A program made the position numbers and the translations under genes. The notes under the pieces were generated by a model. It was not told the DNA's origin, searched no databases, and saw only the letters and a program-made list of their open reading frames with translations. DNA of 64,000 nucleotides from Synechocystis salina LEGE 00031 (lineage in GTDB: Bacteria; Cyanobacteriota; Cyanobacteriia; Cyanobacteriales; Microcystaceae), in NCBI RefSeq assembly GCF_015207985.1, contig NZ_JADEVV010000005.1:45696-109695 (forward strand). Reading direction: 5' to 3'. This document shows positions 1-7,180 of the stretch, one piece after another. How positions within the stretch are numbered: the stretch's first letter is position 1; each line of letters begins with the position of its first letter.

Positions 1-509
1 GTCAAGGATTTGAGCCCCATTAAATCGGGGTGGACAGTCACCGTTTCCCCCTCGCCCACTGTCCATTGGTGCCAAGTCAGTTGCCAGGGACATAGTTGTC
101 GCACATTCACCTTGCCCCAACGGTATTCCCCCCGCTGACGGGGTTGCACGTGATAGCTTAACTGGGTGCTGCCCTGGGGCAAAACCTGAGCTGTCTTGAT
201 CTCATCCGTAACCAAAAATGCGGCGGGATAATCATCTTTAATTTTGGCGATCGCCGACGGACCAGAATTTGCCACCGTAATGGTAACGGGATTTTCTCGA
301 CCAATGGAAAGGGGGCCCAGGGGTTGCCGTTGCACAGTTATTTTTCGCTTCCTGCCCCGGCCATAGTCAATTACCGTCAGCAACAAGAGTAAGCCATCTG
401 CTATGACCAAAGTCCCCACTGCGTTAGGAATAGTGCTCATCTGGGCCATCACCATGGCCCCTCCGCCAATCATCAGCAGACAGACATAAAAGCGGAGAGT
501 GGGAACCAT
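1..509 (-). CDS. DUF58-family protein, N-terminal part (cut by window edge)
   Basis: An open frame starts with ATG at 509 and stays open to position 1, so about 169 residues are visible and the C-terminus lies outside. Two hydrophobic segments (about residues 5-22 and 27-45) form a membrane hairpin, followed by a soluble region with PRQRGEYRWGKV near residue 128, the usual upstream part of DUF58 proteins. It follows the Mrp operon on the same strand after a 114-nt gap and may be cotranscribed. In PCC 6803 I recall slr2013, a DUF58-like protein with suppressor effects on photosystem II assembly, behind the same antiporter genes; that link is from memory. The family's biochemical function is unknown. 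Confidence 0.75.
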   Translation of the reverse strand, partial: MVPTLRFYVCLLMIGGGAMVMAQMSTIPNAVGTLVIADGLLLLLTVIDYGRGRKRKITVQRQPLGPLSIGRENPVTITVANSGPSAIAKIKDDYPAAFLVTDEIKTAQVLPQGSTQLSYHVQPRQRGEYRWGKVNVRQLCPWQLTWHQWTVGEGETVTVHPDLMGLKSL

Positions 510-623
510 AGCCTTGGGAGAAAGGGAGGAAAGAATTAGGTTGCCATGCCATGGGGCTGGGGAAGTATCTTTGTCACCACCACCATGCAACTGGGAAATT
601 TCCCAGGGGGATGAACCATCAAC

Positions 624-1295
624 TCACAATAACCCCCGATAACGAATAAAGACCAAAATTGCCCCCCAGGAACCGATCGCCACTTTGAGGGCCACCAGAA
701 TATTAAGCCAAGGAATCCAACCGCCACTGAGTTGGGCTCCCATTTCCCCCATGGGCAGGGCCAGTCCCAACAAACTACAGGCTGCGAGGGCAATGAACAG
801 GAGCACGGAAATTTTTTCTAGGGTGGCGGCTCGCCAACGTTGGTAAAGCTGATGGAGCCATTCCGGTGGGGCTGTGATGGCCACCAGGCCAATGGCCGTG
901 CCCCCAGCTACCCCGGCGGCAAATCCTCCCCCTGGACTGAGGTGACCCCGCAGGGCCAGTTCCACACTGATCAAAGCAGCAATGGTGGCCCCCAATCTGG
1001 CCAAAACAATGGAAGGATGGTCGGTAAATTGATGTACCACTGCGGCCGGTTGCTCGTCGGCCAACAAAAACCTCACCCCCATAATGGCAATGGTAAATAC
1101 CACCACCTCAAACAGGGTGTCGTAGAGACGGTTGCGGAAAATAATGCCTGATACAACGTTGGGCACGCCACTTTCCTGGGCAATGGTTTCCACAATGGAC
1201 AGTTCGGACAACTCCTCCAGCGGCACCACTAGGTTGGGGAGCAGAATCATTTTCAGGTAAAAGCCGATCGCCGCTAGCACATAAATCCATTTCAT
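624..1295 (-). CDS. mrpB: Mrp-type Na+/H+ antiporter subunit B-like protein
   Basis: Encodes 223 residues with about six hydrophobic segments. The conserved MnhB signature is visible in the middle: GxHLSPGGGFAAGVAGG, which is typical of subunit B of Mrp (Mnh) antiporter complexes in the cytoplasmic membrane. The start ATG overlaps the stop of the upstream DUF4040 gene as ATGA, indicating translational coupling. It is the last gene of a seven-gene Mrp cluster running right to left. The N-terminal 80 residues form an additional hydrophobic module, so the protein is longer than a bare MnhB domain. Function in sodium/alkali homeostasis is inferred from family and context. Confidence 0.88.
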   Translation of the reverse strand: MKWIYVLAAIGFYLKMILLPNLVVPLEELSELSIVETIAQESGVPNVVSGIIFRNRLYDTLFEVVVFTIAIMGVRFLLADEQPAAVVHQFTDHPSIVLARLGATIAALISVELALRGHLSPGGGFAAGVAGGTAIGLVAITAPPEWLHQLYQRWRAATLEKISVLLFIALAACSLLGLALPMGEMGAQLSGGWIPWLNILVALKVAIGSWGAILVFIRYRGLL

Positions 1296-1858
1296 CGGCT
1301 TACCTCCTGGGGAGAAGGGATGGGGTTAATGGGGGTCAACACCACTTTTAGTTGACTGGAAGGAATGGTGGCGGAAAAAATTTCTGCCAAACGCTCAATG
1401 GGGGTCAACAGGGCCGGGGCGGCCGGATCAAAAATAACCTGGGGAGATTGTTGGGGAGACACAGCTTCACTATCTAGGGGACAGGGCACAATTTGTAGGC
1501 GGAGATGGTAGGGGGCGATCGCCGCTGAAATTGCTTGGTGCACATCAGGGGGTAGGGATTGGGACGCTTGGTCCAGGGGGGGCAAAATTCCCACCCGCAA
1601 AGTGAGGGAAGACCGCACCGCCACCGCATAGAGGGTAATGGACAACATGGTGCCCACCAACGCCTCTGTCAATGCCACATCCGCCGCCCCCAGCAGGGCA
1701 TAGACCAACGCTGCCACCGCCCCTAAAATCCCCCGCATCACCAGGGCCTGATAGGGATTGCGTTGCACCACCACCAGACTGGCACTTACCGGCAATAAAA
1801 CGGCGATCGCCAGGACAATGCCATCGGTATTTTGTAACCAGGCTCCAAAATCAAGCAT
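1292..1858 (-). CDS. DUF4040 / MbhD-like subunit of Mrp antiporter
   Basis: Encodes 188 residues. The membrane core contains ALLGAADVALTEALVGT, the DUF4040 signature found at the C-terminal end of long MrpA proteins and in MbhD of membrane hydrogenases. I chose ATG 1858 because GGAGGAG lies just upstream on the minus strand; an earlier TTG-type start would only add an Arg-rich decapeptide. The start overlaps the mrpG stop by 8 nt. The C-terminal ~90 residues are a soluble extension. Here this MrpA piece is a separate gene, as usual in cyanobacterial Mrp clusters. Confidence 0.8.
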   Translation of the reverse strand: MLDFGAWLQNTDGIVLAIAVLLPVSASLVVVQRNPYQALVMRGILGAVAALVYALLGAADVALTEALVGTMLSITLYAVAVRSSLTLRVGILPPLDQASQSLPPDVHQAISAAIAPYHLRLQIVPCPLDSEAVSPQQSPQVIFDPAAPALLTPIERLAEIFSATIPSSQLKVVLTPINPIPSPQEVSR

Positions 1859-2138
1859 CACTAATTCTCTCCTCCTCGCCGGTGGCACAATAGGCCAACA
1901 CGTAGCCCAATACCGTATTCCACAGCGCCAGGGAAATGAGTGCCAGCAAAAGCAATGGCCATTCCCGCGACAGTTTCAACAACAAGCCCACCACGATCGC
2001 CATTGATCCCAACGTATCGGCAACGGAAAGGCTATGGAGCTTGAACACAGAGGAACGTTTTCCCAGTAAAGGGGCCGTGCCCCAAAGCCAGAAAAAAGTT
2101 CCCATGGCAATCAAAATATTGGCAATCCCATTAATCAT
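1851..2138 (-). CDS. mrpG: Mrp-type Na+/H+ antiporter subunit G
   Basis: Encodes 95 residues, close to the usual MnhG length, with three hydrophobic helices (residues about 5-22, 40-58, 62-83). FWLWGTAPLLGKRSSVFKLHSLSVADTLG resembles the MnhG pattern of a short loop followed by H-x-x-x-x-x-D-T; only short pieces are needed to see it. Start overlaps the mrpF stop by 4 nt, and the 3' end overlaps the DUF4040 gene. It is a small structural subunit of the membrane antiporter complex. Confidence 0.82.
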   Translation of the reverse strand: MINGIANILIAMGTFFWLWGTAPLLGKRSSVFKLHSLSVADTLGSMAIVVGLLLKLSREWPLLLLALISLALWNTVLGYVLAYCATGEEERISDA

Positions 2139-2386
2139 GTCTGTTCCAACCGTTTTAAAACCTGGGCTAATAACATCAAAGCGGCATTACCGACGCTGAG
2201 AATCAAAACCCCCACCACACCAATCATCCAGTCGTCCCGCATGACGGAAACAATCAAAATCAAGACGGAAGTTTTGGTGCTCACACTGGCAAAGGCCAGC
2301 ATCTTTGACCAAACATCCTCCTGCTGCACCGCCGCCACCAGGGGAATGACCAGGGCTAACACCATCAACCACACCAAGAAATTCAT
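2135..2386 (-). CDS. mrpF: Mrp-type Na+/H+ antiporter subunit F
   Basis: Encodes 83 residues with three predicted membrane helices, the size and topology of MnhF. Residues about 47-70 (VMRDDWMIGVVGVLILSVG) fit the MnhF helix 2-3 region. The ATG overlaps the mrpE stop codon as ATGA, and its own stop overlaps mrpG. Identification rests on size, hydrophobicity and position between E and G. Confidence 0.8.
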   Translation of the reverse strand: MNFLVWLMVLALVIPLVAAVQQEDVWSKMLAFASVSTKTSVLILIVSVMRDDWMIGVVGVLILSVGNAALMLLAQVLKRLEQT

Positions 2387-2784
2387 GGCCGCCTCCGTCT
2401 TGTTACGTTGTGGACCTCATACCACCCTGCTTCGTGGTACTTAAGCACCAGGGCTTTGGGGGTAAAGGTAATGAGGAAAATATCAAGAAAAATGAGTCCT
2501 GGGGTGCGTTGGGGTTTGACCCGTTCCATTTCCACCACTTCCTCGGTGTGGGGTCGGAGAATCATTTGCCATGCTTCCCAATAGGCCTGGGGAATGGCAA
2601 TGAGAATTTCCCGTCCAATGCGTAACCCGTCACGCCACACCGACGAGGCCACATAACGACGGGGGATTAGCAACGCCACAGTGATGCCAATCAAAATATT
2701 CACCAGACTCAAGTCCGATGTGAGCAAAAACCAAATAGTGAGCCGTAGCCCTAAATCTAAGACACCAATCATGTCAAAATCCAA
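2383..2784 (-). CDS. mrpE: Mrp-type Na+/H+ antiporter subunit E
   Basis: Encodes 133 residues of the MnhE family: an N-terminal membrane part (WFLLTSDLSLVNILIG) followed by a cytosolic region with the family-typical pattern PHTEEVVEMERVKP and a late TPG/LTFTPKALV segment. Start lies 16 nt inside the end of mrpD, so it is tightly coupled. MnhE is a required structural subunit; it does not itself carry the ion path in known complexes. Confidence 0.85.
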   Translation of the reverse strand: MDFDMIGVLDLGLRLTIWFLLTSDLSLVNILIGITVALLIPRRYVASSVWRDGLRIGREILIAIPQAYWEAWQMILRPHTEEVVEMERVKPQRTPGLIFLDIFLITFTPKALVLKYHEAGWYEVHNVTRRRRP

Positions 2785-4232
2785 GCGAATAATAGGGTCA
2801 AGCTAACGCTCATCATGCCGATCAAGTGATCGATTTTTTCGCCACCGTCCGGTAGTTTAATGGTGAGTTTTTTTACCACGCCCCAGTACAATGCCGCCCC
2901 CACAACACAAGTTAGGGTTGCTTTGAGTAAATTCATGGGGGTAAAGGCCTGCCAATAGACCACATTGCCCACAGCCAATCCCCCCAATAACACCACCAAG
3001 GCTAGTCCCAGGCCCTTTGGGTAGGGTTGCCCCACAAAGTTTGGCTTGAGAAAGACAAATTTGGAAAAGGAAATGGCTGTGCCGACGGCAGCAATGTTAA
3101 GGGCGATCGCCAACCAGGGGGGGAGTCCTTTTAGGGTAAGGGTTTTAGCCTCAAAGCCGGCCAGGAGGGGAAAACCAGCAATGGAAGAACTGGCTAACAC
3201 CAGGGGAATCCAAAAACCAGCGGCGATCGGTGTTTTTTTCAGAATTTTGAAGTCCCGACTGGGTAAATTGCCGGCCAAGAGGAAGAGACTAGACTTAACT
3301 AAGCCATGGGTGAGGGCATAAAATCCTCCGGCCACCGGTGCGGCCAAGACAAAACCCATTTGGGAAACGGTGTGAAAAGCCAACATGCGTTTGCTGTCCT
3401 TGGCCAGCATGGCGTAGGCTACCCCAAAAACAGCAGTGGCCACCCCTAAAATTTCCACCAGTAAGAGCAATTGATCGGACAACATACTACAGCGCAACAG
3501 GGGCAAAATGCCGGCTTTGACCACTACCCCGGACAGCACAGCGGAAACTGGCGTGGCCGCTTCTCCGTGGGTTTGGGGCAACCATAGTCCCGCTAGAAAA
3601 ATGCCCCCTTTGGTCAATAAGCCGAGGAAAATCAAGGCGATCGCCTCGGGGGGAGCCTCCGTCAAACCGCTGAAGGCAAAGGAGCCACTGCTGGTGTACA
3701 CCAACGCCACACCGATCAGATAAAACAACATGGCCGTGTTGCTGAGCAAGAGATAGCGCAGTCCCAACCAAATAATCCGGGGCTCCCGGGGATAGGTCAT
3801 CAGGCAAAAAGCGGCGATCGCCACCACTTCCAGAGCCACATAAAGACTCATAAAATCCGCACAGAGAAAAGCGGAGTTGAGACTAGTGTGCAGAATAATT
3901 AACTGGGCATAGAAAAAGGCTGAACGGCCGGTGTTCCAGCAATAAACCAACACTGCCAAAGTAACCAGGGCGTTGGTGAGCAGGAAATAGCCCGCCAGGG
4001 CATCTAGCTGTAGGGTGACGCCAAAACTGTCTAGCAATACCCAGGACTGGACATCGGGCACCGTAAATCCCAGATAGGCCAAACCGAGGGTCAGCAAACA
4101 AACGGCCAGGGTTAAAAATCGGACGGTGGCCGGCAATAGGTAACCACTAAACCCCGCCATCAAAGACAGGCAGATAATCCCGGTTAACCAGGGCAAAGCA
4201 TTAAATTCCGCTGGAACTGCAAATAAGGTCAT
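2769..4232 (-). CDS. mrpD: Mrp-type antiporter subunit D (NADH dehydrogenase ND4/ND2-like)
   Basis: Encodes 487 residues with about 14 membrane helices of the proton-pumping NuoM/NuoN/MrpD superfamily. The helix-5 glutamate (E135 in YVALEVV) and lysines of the ion path (K208 in LLTKGG, K239 in VVVKAG) are present, and LAFHTVSQMGFV is the family histidine-helix motif. Start ATG overlaps the mrpC stop as ATGA. In PCC 6803 the related locus is annotated as ndhD6 (slr2009, from memory), although Mrp genes around it argue for an antiporter rather than complex I. It is the only large ND-type subunit in the visible cluster. Confidence 0.88.
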   Translation of the reverse strand: MTLFAVPAEFNALPWLTGIICLSLMAGFSGYLLPATVRFLTLAVCLLTLGLAYLGFTVPDVQSWVLLDSFGVTLQLDALAGYFLLTNALVTLAVLVYCWNTGRSAFFYAQLIILHTSLNSAFLCADFMSLYVALEVVAIAAFCLMTYPREPRIIWLGLRYLLLSNTAMLFYLIGVALVYTSSGSFAFSGLTEAPPEAIALIFLGLLTKGGIFLAGLWLPQTHGEAATPVSAVLSGVVVKAGILPLLRCSMLSDQLLLLVEILGVATAVFGVAYAMLAKDSKRMLAFHTVSQMGFVLAAPVAGGFYALTHGLVKSSLFLLAGNLPSRDFKILKKTPIAAGFWIPLVLASSSIAGFPLLAGFEAKTLTLKGLPPWLAIALNIAAVGTAISFSKFVFLKPNFVGQPYPKGLGLALVVLLGGLAVGNVVYWQAFTPMNLLKATLTCVVGAALYWGVVKKLTIKLPDGGEKIDHLIGMMSVSLTLLFAWILT

Positions 4233-4573
4233 GGCCAGTACTGTTTCTCAATCGCCTTTACTTCTAGGGTGGGATTCTCTTGGGCCAGCTTCATGGTGGC
4301 TACCAACATCAATGCCTGAATCGAAAGACCAATGACAATGGCCGTTAAAATCACCGCCTGGGGCACAGGATCGGCATAGGTCAAAGTCGATTTTTCCCCG
4401 GTGACAATGGGGGTGAGGAAGCCGGTGCGGGAGGCAGTCAGGCAGTAATAGGCAATCACTCCAGTACTCATCACATCCATGGCAATGATTTTCATAAACA
4501 GGTTGGGTTTATAAATCAGAGCCAAAAAGCCGATGATCACCGTCACGAAAATACAAGCTTCCAAACCGACCAT
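4229..4573 (-). CDS. mrpC: Mrp-type antiporter subunit C (NuoK-like)
   Basis: Encodes 114 residues with three helices of the MnhC/NuoK family. DPVPQAVILTAIVIGLS is the signature of helix 3 in this family. A strong Shine-Dalgarno AAGGAGGAA lies 7-8 nt upstream of the ATG, fitting the first gene of the operon. Upstream there is a 370-nt gap before the divergent DUF2301 gene, so in this window the cluster begins with C and has no NuoL-type MrpA N-terminal subunit. Confidence 0.87.
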   Translation of the reverse strand: MVGLEACIFVTVIIGFLALIYKPNLFMKIIAMDVMSTGVIAYYCLTASRTGFLTPIVTGEKSTLTYADPVPQAVILTAIVIGLSIQALMLVATMKLAQENPTLEVKAIEKQYWP

Positions 4574-4942
4574 AGCCAGTTCCTCCTTTTTGCACTAGGT
4601 TAAAATCACAAAAAACCAAGAATATGTTCAAAAATTTCCCTGGGCGCCAAATTGCCACGGGGAAATTCTGTCCCATGCCTCCAGCGATGTCCCTGGGGCT
4701 TCACAGGGCAGTTGCCGGTGGATCTGTAGACCAACAGGCCGTTGAACATTTTCAGGTGGCATTCACCTTTGGTTATGTAATTTATGTTTTAGATTGCTTA
4801 GATTCTATCCTTGTCCGGGTAACAATAGCAATGGCGATCGCCATAAAATCCCCTGATGGAGGGGTCGGCCTGGGATAATTAGGATTAATGGTTATCCATG
4901 GCTGAAAATGGCCCTAACTGTGCTGATTTGGGAGCAACGATT
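4574..4942. other. intergenic region between mrpC and the DUF2301 gene
   Basis: This 369-nt divergent gap should hold promoters for the Mrp operon (leftward) and the DUF2301 gene (rightward). One HIP1-type GCGATCGC occurs near 4835. An open frame at 4624-4878 exists but has no homology I recognise and no ribosome binding site, so I do not call it a gene. No terminator or RNA motif is evident. Confidence 0.5.
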
Positions 4943-5614
4943 ATGCTGGAAAGTACCACTGTCAACCCCACCTACCAAGGGCAATTTGGCCCCTTCACCG
5001 TCAACGACCACGATCGCCGGGAGGTCATGCTCTACCGCACGGGCTTAGCCTTGGCCGCCGGAGGATTTAGCCTGGGAGTAGCTCTGGCTTTGGCCCAACC
5101 ATTGCAGCCCTTAGCAGTTAATTTCCACCTGGCCACAGGTTGCTTTTGGCTGATGACAGCGGGTTTGGGGCTGAGCCTCTGGACAATTCACATTTACCTC
5201 GCCGTACTGCACCGCACTTTGCAAATTTTCTGGGCGATCGGCACCCTCGCGGCCCTTTACTTCAGTTTTGCTTACCCAGAGGTTCTAGTGACTACAGTCT
5301 ATGATCGACCCTGGACTATCCTTGGTATTGGCTTTACCTTTGCCGCCCTGACGGGAATCTTCTTTAAGGAAGCCTTTTGTTTCAATCGCCTGGAAACTAA
5401 ATTTTTAACCGCCCTTATTCCCCTCTTGCTGTTGGGTCATTTAGCTGGGATATTGCCGTTAACTGTGGCCAAGGATGGGCTAGTCCTGGCCAGTATTTTA
5501 TTCCTGATTTTTGTGGCCAGGAAGGCTATGCAACCCCTTGACCCAGACATTGGGGATAAATCCGTATTTATTTACCTGGCGGAACAACGCAAAGCAGGGC
5601 AAAGTTCCCTTTAG
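4943..5614 (+). CDS. DUF2301-family integral membrane protein
   Basis: Encodes 223 residues. After a soluble N-terminus (about 45 residues, including FTVNDHDRREVMLYRTGLALAA), six to seven hydrophobic helices follow, ending in a short cytosolic tail. The pattern matches DUF2301, a conserved cyanobacterial/plastid-lineage membrane family of unknown function. I prefer ATG 4943, preceded by GGAG eight nt upstream, to the in-frame ATG at 4898. It is monocistronic, convergent with the beta-lactamase-fold gene. Confidence 0.75.
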   Translation: MLESTTVNPTYQGQFGPFTVNDHDRREVMLYRTGLALAAGGFSLGVALALAQPLQPLAVNFHLATGCFWLMTAGLGLSLWTIHIYLAVLHRTLQIFWAIGTLAALYFSFAYPEVLVTTVYDRPWTILGIGFTFAALTGIFFKEAFCFNRLETKFLTALIPLLLLGHLAGILPLTVAKDGLVLASILFLIFVARKAMQPLDPDIGDKSVFIYLAEQRKAGQSSL

Positions 5615-5666
5615 GAAATCTGCCAAAAATCTGATTTCGTTCTCCGTATAGGTTTACCGGTATCTC

Positions 5667-6452
5667 CTAGGCCAACAATCCCTGTTCACTGAAGATGCGG
5701 ATCAGGGTGCCTTCCGCCGGCAGATTATTGGCCCGCAGGGAGAGGCGGTTACTATTAATCCGTTGAATATTCATGCCTTCCACCAAATCCAAAAAGGGTT
5801 GGAGGGTTTGGAGATCACAGTTGGCCCGGTCAGCGGCAGGAGTAGCGTACTGTGTCGGTACTACCATGCGGGGATTGAGCACTTCCATGGCGGCCTTGGC
5901 TTCGGCGGCGTCGTAGTTTTTTGGCCCACCTCCCACAGGAATTAGGGCCAGGTCAGGACTGCCCAAAAGAATTTTCTGTTCTTCGGTAATGGGAGAAGCT
6001 GCTCCCCCCATGTGTACCACCCGAATGCCTCCCTGACTCCAACGCCAGACTACGTTTTGACCAAATCTTCTTCCCCCCAGGCGATCGTGGGGCGCACTGA
6101 TACCCTGAAATTGGATGCCGCCGATGTCGTAACTGCCCGGTTCAAATAAAATTCTTGGGTTGCCTGGTAAGTTCTCCGCTGCCCCTTCGTCCCACAGCTG
6201 GGAGCTAATGAGTACTAAATCCGCTTGCACCCTAGGCAAACGAAATCCCTTGGTGCAACCAATGGCCCGGAAGGGATTGGCCAAGATGCGGAAACCGTTG
6301 GCGGAAAACAAAAAAGCGCTATGGCCCAACCATTCCACCTGTAAACCAGAGTTAGCTTGGGCTGTGGCTGGTCTGAGTCGATCGCCAATTTGAACCCCAG
6401 CAACGGCCAGCAACCCGGCTCCAGCAGTACGAATAAGTTTTCGTCGTTTCAT
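5667..6452 (-). CDS. Tat-exported metallo-beta-lactamase-fold protein lacking metal ligands
   Basis: Encodes 261 residues. The N-terminus has a twin-arginine signal (KRRKLIRTAG, then a hydrophobic stretch and ATAQA cleavage site near residue 33). The body follows the UlaG-like metallo-beta-lactamase fold: EWLGHSAFLF (about residue 40), LANPF where active enzymes have a D-P, VLISSQLWDE where HxHxDH is expected, VVHMGG where HTGD is expected, and PTQY where the last ligand histidine normally sits. Nearly all zinc ligands are therefore replaced, so hydrolase activity is unlikely. Probably a periplasmic or lumenal binding/structural protein; the substrate is unknown. Confidence 0.8.
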   Translation of the reverse strand: MKRRKLIRTAGAGLLAVAGVQIGDRLRPATAQANSGLQVEWLGHSAFLFSANGFRILANPFRAIGCTKGFRLPRVQADLVLISSQLWDEGAAENLPGNPRILFEPGSYDIGGIQFQGISAPHDRLGGRRFGQNVVWRWSQGGIRVVHMGGAASPITEEQKILLGSPDLALIPVGGGPKNYDAAEAKAAMEVLNPRMVVPTQYATPAADRANCDLQTLQPFLDLVEGMNIQRINSNRLSLRANNLPAEGTLIRIFSEQGLLA

Positions 6453-6724
6453 GGAAATGGAGAATGGAAAAATTTTTAAGATTCAAGGACTCTAGGGACA
6501 AACCTTTGGCGATCGCCGAATGCACTCCCAGCATAATACCAGCAATGGTTTTGGGCTTTGGCGCAGGAACAAAATTTAAGCCCCCATTAACCCTGTCTCA
6601 AAACTTAACATCATTAACGGAAATATCCTTTAGAATTTTGGCCAATTGCCGCTTTGACCATTGGTCAATGTTGTTAGCCCTGGCAGGGGTTAACGTTTCC
6701 CCGTCAACAACATAGGATTTTTTA
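6453..6724. other. intergenic region, no gene recognised
   Basis: Divergent gap between the beta-lactamase-fold gene and the small membrane protein. One HIP1 site (GGCGATCGCC) is near 6510. An open frame from 6464 to 6715 has no recognisable protein features and I leave it out. AGGA at about 6713 is the likely ribosome binding site of the next gene. Confidence 0.4.
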
Positions 6725-6982
6725 ATGATGGAACAAGACTTACCTAAATATCGCATGGTCTGTACCCTATCCTTTGGGGATATTTACGGCCAAATTATTG
6801 TCTGGTTGATTGTAATTTTTCTTTCCCTGGCATCGGCCCTAGCGTTGGCCAGCAGTACCAGGCCGGTCTATGCCCTGGCCACAGTGGGTTTGGTGTTGGT
6901 GCTTTCGCTGCCGTTTTTACTGTTCAGCTTTGTCACCACCCTATTTAACCATTTGGATTTTGTCCCAGTGGAATCGGATTAA
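6725..6982 (+). CDS. small conserved membrane protein, unknown function
   Basis: Encodes 85 residues: a polar N-terminus of about 20 residues, then two membrane helices (about 22-42 and 48-72) and an acidic C-terminus. AGGA is located 8-11 nt before the tandem ATGATG start, so initiation could be at either Met. I do not recognise the family; topology suggests a small membrane subunit. The ABC ATPase gene follows 200 nt downstream on the same strand. Confidence 0.6.
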   Translation: MMEQDLPKYRMVCTLSFGDIYGQIIVWLIVIFLSLASALALASSTRPVYALATVGLVLVLSLPFLLFSFVTTLFNHLDFVPVESD

Positions 6983-7180
6983 AGGTCAAAGGCTACCCAT
7001 GGGGATAAGGGGGAAATTAGGAGCTACCGTGGCTTTTGCGGCTCTGTTTGCTAGAGTTTGAGTGGCAAATTCTTGGGATGCATTTTACTGGCTTGATTTG
7101 CTCTGCCGATGCTCCCTCGGGATTTATAAAAAAACTGTCACCGTCTTCTATTAGCAACTTTTCCCTTCCCCAGAGACTCT

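Noticed and set aside
4624..4878. 84-codon open frame in the mrpC upstream gap
   Set aside because: No Shine-Dalgarno, no recognised motif, and it occupies the expected promoter region.
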